6,622 nt of DNA, taken from assembly GCA_964402955.1 (NCBI GenBank), contig CAYOEZ010000247.1, forward strand, positions 1 through 6,622. The letters are read 5' to 3'. Under the pieces are notes generated by a model that did no database searches, had not been told where the DNA came from, and worked only from the letters and a program-made list of their open reading frames with translations. Shown here piece by piece: positions 5,762 through 6,622 of the stretch. Position 1 is the stretch's first letter, and each line of letters starts with the position of its first letter. The position numbers were made by a program, and so were the translations under genes. Source of the DNA: CAYOEZ01 sp964402955 (GTDB lineage Bacteria; Chloroflexota; DTOL01; DAOUCN01).

Positions 5762-6622
5762 ATGAAGCGCGCCCTGTTCGTTGTACTGGCACTAACCATG
5801 GTGCTTAGCTTGATCGCCGCCTGCGCCCCCCAGAAGTCGAGCACCAAAGTCAATGTCATGTGCACCCCCCAGGAAGAGTGGTGCCAGGGCATGAAGCAGG
5901 AGTTCGAGAAGAAGTTCGGCATCACGGTGAACTACGTCCGTATGTCCAGCGGTGAGTCGTTGGCTCGCCTGATCGCCGAGAAAGCTAACCCCCAGTTTGA
6001 TATCTGGTGGGGCGGCCCTATCGACAGCTTCATCGCCGCCAAGAAGGAAGGCATCCTGGAGCCTTACACCTCCCCCAACTACAAGAACCTGCTTGACCAG
6101 GAGAAGTACAAGGACAAGGAGAACCAGTGGGTTGGCATCTATGCCGGCTCCCTGGCTTTCTGCACCAACACGAACTGGCTGGCCAAGAACCCCACTGCCA
6201 AAGCCCCGACATCGTGGGATGATCTGCTGAAGCCGGAGTTCAAGGGCCAGATCATGGTCGCTCATCCGTCCACGTCTGGCACATCCTACACGGCGCTGGC
6301 AACCATTTTGCAGATCCGTGGCGAGCCTGCTGGTTGGGAGTACATCAAGAAGTATTCTGCGCAGGTTGCCCAGTTCACCAAGAGCGGCGCTGCGCCGGCC
6401 AAGTTTGTGGGCCAGGGCGAAGCAGCCGTCGGCATCGTCTTCTCGCACGACATTGTCAACGAGATCGACAACAACAAGATGCCCCTGGTGCTCACCTTCC
6501 CCAAGGAAGGCTCTGGCTTCGAGATTGGCGGCATGGGCCTGATTAAGGGCGCCAAGCACATGGATGCAGCCAAGAAGTGGTTCGACTGGGCCATCTCCCC
6601 TGAGGCGCAGGCGCTCGGCCCC
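5762..6622 (+). CDS. ABC transporter substrate-binding lipoprotein (AfuA/Fbp-like), 3' end cut by window
   Basis: The gene runs off the window after 287 codons. Residues 1-20 form a lipoprotein signal (KR, then a hydrophobic core) ending in the lipobox IAAC with Cys21 as the lipidation site, so the mature protein should be anchored outside the cytoplasmic membrane. The rest resembles the periplasmic-binding family that includes ferric-iron, phosphonate and related solute-binding proteins. Visible landmarks are SSGESLARL (62-70), FDIWWGGP (79-86), APTSWDDLLKPEFKGQI (148-164), VAHPSTSGT (166-174), GQGEAAVGIVFSHD (217-230) and the late AAKKWFDWAISPEAQ (269-283). Ferric-binding members usually have paired tyrosines where this protein has IVFSHD, so iron is not the obvious ligand. 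Cys34, Cys41 and Cys134 lie in the mature part. Permease and ATPase genes would be expected beyond the window. Codon use is strongly biased (mostly AAG for Lys), consistent with high expression. The ligand is unknown. Confidence 0.93.
   Translation, partial: MKRALFVVLALTMVLSLIAACAPQKSSTKVNVMCTPQEEWCQGMKQEFEKKFGITVNYVRMSSGESLARLIAEKANPQFDIWWGGPIDSFIAAKKEGILEPYTSPNYKNLLDQEKYKDKENQWVGIYAGSLAFCTNTNWLAKNPTAKAPTSWDDLLKPEFKGQIMVAHPSTSGTSYTALATILQIRGEPAGWEYIKKYSAQVAQFTKSGAAPAKFVGQGEAAVGIVFSHDIVNEIDNNKMPLVLTFPKEGSGFEIGGMGLIKGAKHMDAAKKWFDWAISPEAQALGP

Noticed and set aside
5792..6559. Long minus-strand open frame (255 codons) opposite the substrate-binding protein
   Set aside because: It is antisense to a clear lipoprotein gene with a strong ribosome-binding site; the frame stays open because of the biased codon use of the real gene. 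Its product resembles no family.

Overview
The window reads like an ordinary chromosomal segment of a free-living bacterium, GC-rich by eye. The S21 and GatB/YqeY sequences, genome-encoded CCA on the tRNA and the Chloroflexota-like flavour of the sulfatase and solute-binding protein suggest Chloroflexota (Anaerolineae-like). That assignment is an inference from remembered family resemblance, not a search result. No phage, transposon, integrase or CRISPR signature is visible.

Left part (1-1042): the 3' part of a serine tRNA, probably anticodon GGA, is followed by a strong intrinsic terminator. Converging on it from the right is a minus-strand housekeeping pair, rpsU (30S protein S21) and a GatB/YqeY-domain gene. 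This pair is driven by a consensus sigma-70 promoter (TTGACA, 18 bp, TATAAT) and has a leader of roughly 90 nt.

Central part (1043-5480): three minus-strand genes form a compact operon. In transcription order they are a cysteine-type sulfatase without a signal peptide, an anaerobic sulfatase-maturating radical SAM/SPASM enzyme (anSME) whose ATG overlaps the sulfatase stop as ATGA, and a SulP-family anion transporter with a C-terminal STAS domain. The logic is self-contained. The anSME converts the sulfatase active-site Cys to formylglycine without oxygen, the sulfatase cleaves a sulfate ester in the cytoplasm, and the SulP protein plausibly moves the resulting sulfate or a related anion across the membrane. 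A run of five degenerate 7-bp repeats lies in frame in the 5' end of the anSME gene.

Right part (5481-6622): a 281-bp divergent control region holds two sigma-70-type promoters, one for each direction, whose -35 hexamers overlap on the same DNA. The rightward promoter drives a lipoprotein substrate-binding protein of an ABC importer (AfuA/Fbp-like type), cut by the window end. The shared -35 suggests that the importer and the sulfatase operon are alternatively or jointly controlled. The importer may supply the sulfatase substrate, but its ligand cannot be read from the sequence.

The most noteworthy items are the overlapping back-to-back promoters, the complete sulfatase/anSME/SulP unit with a cytosolic sulfatase, and the heptad repeat inside the anSME reading frame. 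I see no entirely new system; these are combinations of known families.
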